From Conidiobolus incongruus B7586 (lineage: Eukaryota > Entomophthoromycota > Entomophthoromycetes > Entomophthorales > Conidiobolaceae): a stretch of 14,425 nt of DNA. Position 1 is the stretch's first letter. Each line of letters opens with the position of its first letter. Made by a program: the position numbers and the translations under genes. This document shows positions 11,108 through 14,425 of the stretch, in pieces. The notes below the pieces were generated by a model, which saw only the letters and a list, made by a program, of their open reading frames with translations, searched no databases and was not told where the DNA came from. The stretch lies in contig JNEM01015965.1 in NCBI GenBank assembly GCA_000697335.1, forward strand, positions 1 through 14,425. The letters are read 5' to 3'.

Positions 11108-11350
11108 ATGAACAAGTTTTTCGGAGTTCGCACCTTTAACACCCCCATCGTTCGTCCCTTATACCCCTTCTTCATCGGTATGGCTATCACCTTCTACGGA
11201 GTTGTCAAATTGCAAGCTGCCATGTTGGACACTGAAGAATGGAGAAATAACCCTCAAAGCCCTACCTGTAAGTCTTAATTATTCTCACTATATAATATTC
11301 ATTAACTCTTTTTTTATTTTCTAGACCAACCTAAGAAAGATCACCACTAA
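11108..11350 (+). CDS. ATP18: Mitochondrial ATP synthase subunit j (Atp18-like)
   Basis: Two exons, 11108-11267 and 11325-11350, are joined across a 57-nt intron (GTAAGT to TTTTCTAG) that splits a tyrosine codon. The product has 61 residues; yeast Atp18 has 59. Subunit j is a small inner-membrane protein of the Fo part of ATP synthase. The family pattern is visible: a phenylalanine-rich start, TPI and a proline (FNTPIVRPLYPFF, 10-22), one membrane helix (about 20-34), then an acidic and Asn-Pro-rich matrix or intermembrane segment (EEWRNNPQSP, 43-52). The tail ends KKDHH. Codons end in C much more often (ACC, ATC, TTC, CCC) than in the neighbouring genes, which fits strong expression. The stop is followed at once by a second one (TAATGA). 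The match is by pattern only, as the protein is short. Confidence 0.85.
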
Positions 11351-11779
11351 TGAGTGTCACTAATTAGGAAAATAAATCAAAATCTTTTCTGAATTTAATT
11401 AGGAATTTAGCCATCTTTTGACTTAAACGAATTATTTAGTACTTAATTTATCTTTGGTTTCTTAGGTTGGTAGCTGAGATGAAGTTGATGACGATTTTGA
11501 TTGGGCTAATTTTTAATAATGTGGTAAATTGTTTCTTTTATCATTTATACCATCACAGTAATTTTAACTTATAGAATTACACAAATCTTATAATTTTTTT
11601 TTTAATTTTTCATATATTTAAAATTTTATATTATTATATTTCATTATGTAATTTATTCACTTTTTATAATTTTTTGCCCTACTAAATTGATGTTATTATA
11701 AAATAATTGAATATATAGATGATATCATATAGAATTTGCTATGAATTTGATATTATTAAGTATTGTTTGATTTTTGATA

Positions 11780-11808
11780 TTGATATATTATATAATATAA
11801 TATATCAA
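11780..11808. repeat. Perfect 29-bp AT palindrome
   Basis: Two 14-base arms (TTGATATATTATAT and its exact reverse complement) flank a single central A. Such a sequence can extrude as a cruciform or fold as a hairpin. No gene lies within 400 bp, and in DNA this AT-rich it may have no role. Confidence 0.8.
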
Positions 11809-13125
11809 AAAAATTTAACATTAATATTAATATAATTATACTTAAAATAATCATAAATCTACGATTAAATCATTTTTGAATATATTTTATTATCATAATT
11901 ATTATATTTATATTTTATCAATAGTTTATTGATTAAATTTACTGTATCTCTCAATTTTATTTGTTATACCAGCTCTTTCTTTATCTAATACATTCAACAT
12001 GAAAATTCTATTGTTTACATAACTATTCCAACAAATTCAAGATTTCAATTATTCATTTTTAATCACTTTGGCATCACTATTATATAGATATTAACCAAGT
12101 AAGATTAACTTATTATTTTAATTGAATTAATATAATATTGATTAAATATAATATTAAAATATTTTATTTCTATAATAATAGAATCAATTAAATATTAACA
12201 TTTGACAATATCTATATTATTATTATTATAAGCCCATCAACTAGAATATTAATATATAAATAATTTTTTAGCTTTATAATACATTCAAGTATATCAATGA
12301 TCCATTATAATTATTAACTTTAATATTATTATATTATAGATATATTCTGTTATAATTTTTAATTTAAATATTGATTAAATATTATTTAACTATTTATTAT
12401 TTATCAGATATAATTTTATTAAGCTCTATATTTCCAATTATTCAACAAAAGTCTTATATATTTTGCAAGCTAATATATCATTGAAATCCTTGACTATTAG
12501 AATCAATATTATGATTTATTTACTTTTCAATATATTGTTTTGATCTTTAATTGTAATTATCACAAATGGAAATCTTAATATTGATCTATTTATATGATTA
12601 AATATTATAAAATAAAATTGATATTTATTATTATATTATTCAAACCAAAATAAATAAATGAATTAAAATATATATTGACTATCTATAGTAAAATTAGTAA
12701 TTTATTAACTTTATTAATATTTTAATTTTGCTTACTTGAACTGTATCAATACAGGAGTTTTATTCAATATAACATATTTGAAAATATTGATAAATGAGAC
12801 ATTATTATTTTGGATGTAAGATATAGTAATATGATATATTAATCAATTGAACATATTTGTTTTATTTGATTTGAACAATTTTTGTGAAATATATTTGAAA
12901 CCTAGATATAAAATTTTATTTCTTCAAACATATCAAATCAAATATAGCAAGTGTAAAATATTTTCATTTTATCAGATTAACTTTTGATAGAAAATAAATC
13001 AATTTCAGTTATATTAAACAATTAAAACTCATAGCCTTTGTATTTAATTATATTTCTATGAAATTCCATTATATCATACTATCTATTACTCTTTCATCAT
13101 TAATTCTTATAAAAATATTCTAGTA

Positions 13126-13242
13126 TTAATTTAGTTTGAATACATTTGATATAATTCGCAGAAATGCAATAACTAATATACCAAATATTAAACCAAACAT
13201 AATATGATGCCCACTCATTGTTACCCAAATTATATTTATCAT
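13126..13242 (-). CDS. Possible 38-residue membrane peptide (weak)
   Basis: A minus-strand frame runs from ATG at 13242 to TAA at 13126. It contains MSGHHIMFGLIFGILVIAFL, one stretch that could span a membrane, followed by a basic end. It also contains several G and C bases, unlike the surrounding DNA. Against it, AT-rich DNA produces hydrophobic codons (ATT, TTA, TTT) by chance, and I recognise no family. Treat it as a candidate only. Confidence 0.12.
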   Translation of the reverse strand: MINIIWVTMSGHHIMFGLIFGILVIAFLRIISNVFKLN

Positions 13243-13367
13243 TGTCAAATTTATATTTTAATTCAATATATTAGATACTGAATAATTGATCAAAAACAAA
13301 CAAAATTTTTAGATCTTATTAACTGATATACAATTTAATTTACTATTACCTTGAATTTGAAATAATG

Positions 13368-14425
13368 GGAAATTTTTTAATTTCTGATTTTTCAAACATA
13401 TTATTAGTTTGAAATGAATAAATATATACAAATTTAATAGGAAATTATATATTTTTAATATATATATATATATATATATATTAGTTTTTTTGATTAAAAA
13501 ATTAACTTTTTAAAATTGGTTGTTTAATTTAATTATGCTTAAACCAAATAGTGATCATCAAAAGTTTTTTATTTTGGTATCAGTAAAACTTAACCATAAA
13601 CCCTCTAAAATTATTCAAAATTTACAAGCAGTTTTTGGTAATGAAGCATTATCTAAATCAACAATTTATTGCTAGGTAAATTACTTTAAGGCTAGGAGAG
13701 AAACTATTCAAAACCTGCTAAAATCTAGAAGACTAACTTCAACTGTCACTTTTTCAATTGTAAATAGAGTGAAAAAATATATTGAAAAGTATCTTTTTAT
13801 TTCAGCTAGAGAATTATCTAAGCACTTTAATATTAGTTTTACAAGTATTTTATATATTTTAAAGTTTAAACTAAAATTAATAAATAAAAATGTAAAATAG
13901 GTACCTTATAATTTAACTAAAGCTTAAAAAAAAGCTAGAGTAGCTATTGTTAAACAAAACTTATTGAAATATTACCAGAAGCCTAGACTTTTACAGCAAA
14001 TAATTACAATTGATGAATCTTAGATCCCTATGTATAATCCTTTACCAAAACACAAATCAAGATGCTGGATTAAATTAAATCAACCCCCTCCACAAATCCC
14101 TTTAAATAAACACTTTGTTAATAAGCAAATGTTAATTATTATAATAGATTATAATGGTATATGCTATTCTTATTTAGTTCCTGAAGGAAAATCAATTAAT
14201 AGTAAACTATATATTGTTTTTTTAAATAAAAGTATTTCTAATTGGTGTTCTCAATATAATTTAAGAAGACCTATTATTTTGCATGATAATTGCAAAATAC
14301 ATAAATCTAAAGCTGTAAAAAACTTTCTAATTAAAAATAACTGGAAAGAACTACCACATCTAGTATATTCTTTTGATTATAACCTATGTGATTATAATTG
14401 CTTTAGGCAATTAAAAAACCAGCTT
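13368..14425 (+). mobile_element. Mariner-type DNA transposon, cut by the window end
   Basis: The left end shares AAATTTTTTAATTTCTGATTT with the older copy at 8652. A leader of about 167 bp with an (AT)n run at 13458-13481 precedes the transposase start. The element continues to the last base, so its right end lies outside. Judged by the 1,230-bp older copy, roughly 170 bp are missing. The left boundary (after TG where the older copy has TA) is uncertain by a few bases. Confidence 0.85.
13535..14425 (+). pseudogene. Mariner transposase (DD34D), broken
   Basis: One reading frame runs 297 codons from the ATG at 13535 to the window end with no frame shift. It has four in-frame stops: TAG at 13673, TAG at 13898, TAA at 13925 and TAG at 14021. 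The family is clear: an N-terminal helix-turn-helix region (about 1-110), VPYNLT where mariners have WVPHxLT, the first catalytic Asp in TIDES (D160), the second in ILHDN (D251) and the third in CDYN (D286) with 34 residues between the last two. YSFDYNLCDYNCF matches the YSPDLAPCDYxLF block. Three stops replace tryptophans conserved in mariners (CWV, WVP, ESW) and one replaces the Gln of the usual EAQKKAR. Each is a single G-to-A or C-to-T change. The catalytic triad itself is kept. Confidence 0.93.

Larger units (their letters stand above)
11351..13367. other. Long AT-rich intergenic region
   Basis: The first 170 bp are probably the 3' untranslated region of the ATP18-like gene, with an AATAAA at 11371-11376. 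Beyond about 11530 the DNA is extremely AT-rich and has stops throughout. I found no RNA gene. A perfect 29-base palindrome (11780-11808) and one short hydrophobic frame (13126-13242, minus) are listed separately. Confidence 0.6.

Noticed and set aside
11479-11523. A short open stretch after ATP18 (ATG AAG TTG ATG and on), possibly an extra exon
   Set aside because: The ATP18-like frame already stops at 11350 with a normal family length. The stretch is short and probably lies in the 3' untranslated region.
13535-14425. A changed genetic code with TAG read as Trp
   Set aside because: The SMG7 gene ends in TAG at the expected place, Trp is TGG in RPN11 and at three other sites of the same transposase frame, and one of the four stops is TAA replacing Gln. 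Point decay explains all four.

Overview
This is a very AT-rich nuclear sequence from a eukaryote. Its protein genes are split by short GT-AG introns (46 to 117 nt), the gaps between genes are far richer in A+T than the exons, and there are Pol III tRNA genes and mariner-type DNA transposons. A 61-residue protein resembling the fungal ATP synthase subunit j (Atp18) points to a fungus, probably an early-diverging AT-rich lineage with respiring mitochondria. A related opisthokont cannot be excluded. The organism call is inference.

Layout. Positions 1-1154 hold AT-rich DNA with a 56-bp tandem repeat. A tRNA-Cys(GCA) gene lies on the minus strand at 1155-1226. A three-exon gene for an unrecognised 400-residue protein runs at 2287-3659 (+). 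It converges on a five-exon RPN11/PSMD14 gene at 3998-5135 (-), whose second exon is only 13 nt long. A 692-bp divergent promoter region separates RPN11 from a four-exon SMG7/EST1-family gene at 5828-8235 (+), whose C-terminal part is rich in Phe-Gly dipeptides. Next come a deeply eroded mariner copy (about 8652-9881), a decayed tRNA-Cys copy (10017 to about 10088) and an intact tRNA-Cys(GCA) at 10481-10552 (+), identical to the first. The two-exon ATP18-like gene is at 11108-11350 (+). About 2 kb of AT-rich DNA follows, and then a younger mariner copy from about 13368 that runs off the end of the window.

Functions. The recognised protein genes are housekeeping: removal of ubiquitin chains at the 26S proteasome (RPN11), nonsense-mediated mRNA decay or telomerase-associated work (SMG7/EST1 family), and mitochondrial ATP synthase (ATP18). 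I see no operon-like or defence-type system. The features most worth a second look are the 13-nt microexon, the FG-rich SMG7 tail, the unrecognised 400-residue protein, the four transition-type stops in an otherwise unbroken mariner frame, and the family of three tRNA-Cys copies with related upstream flanks.
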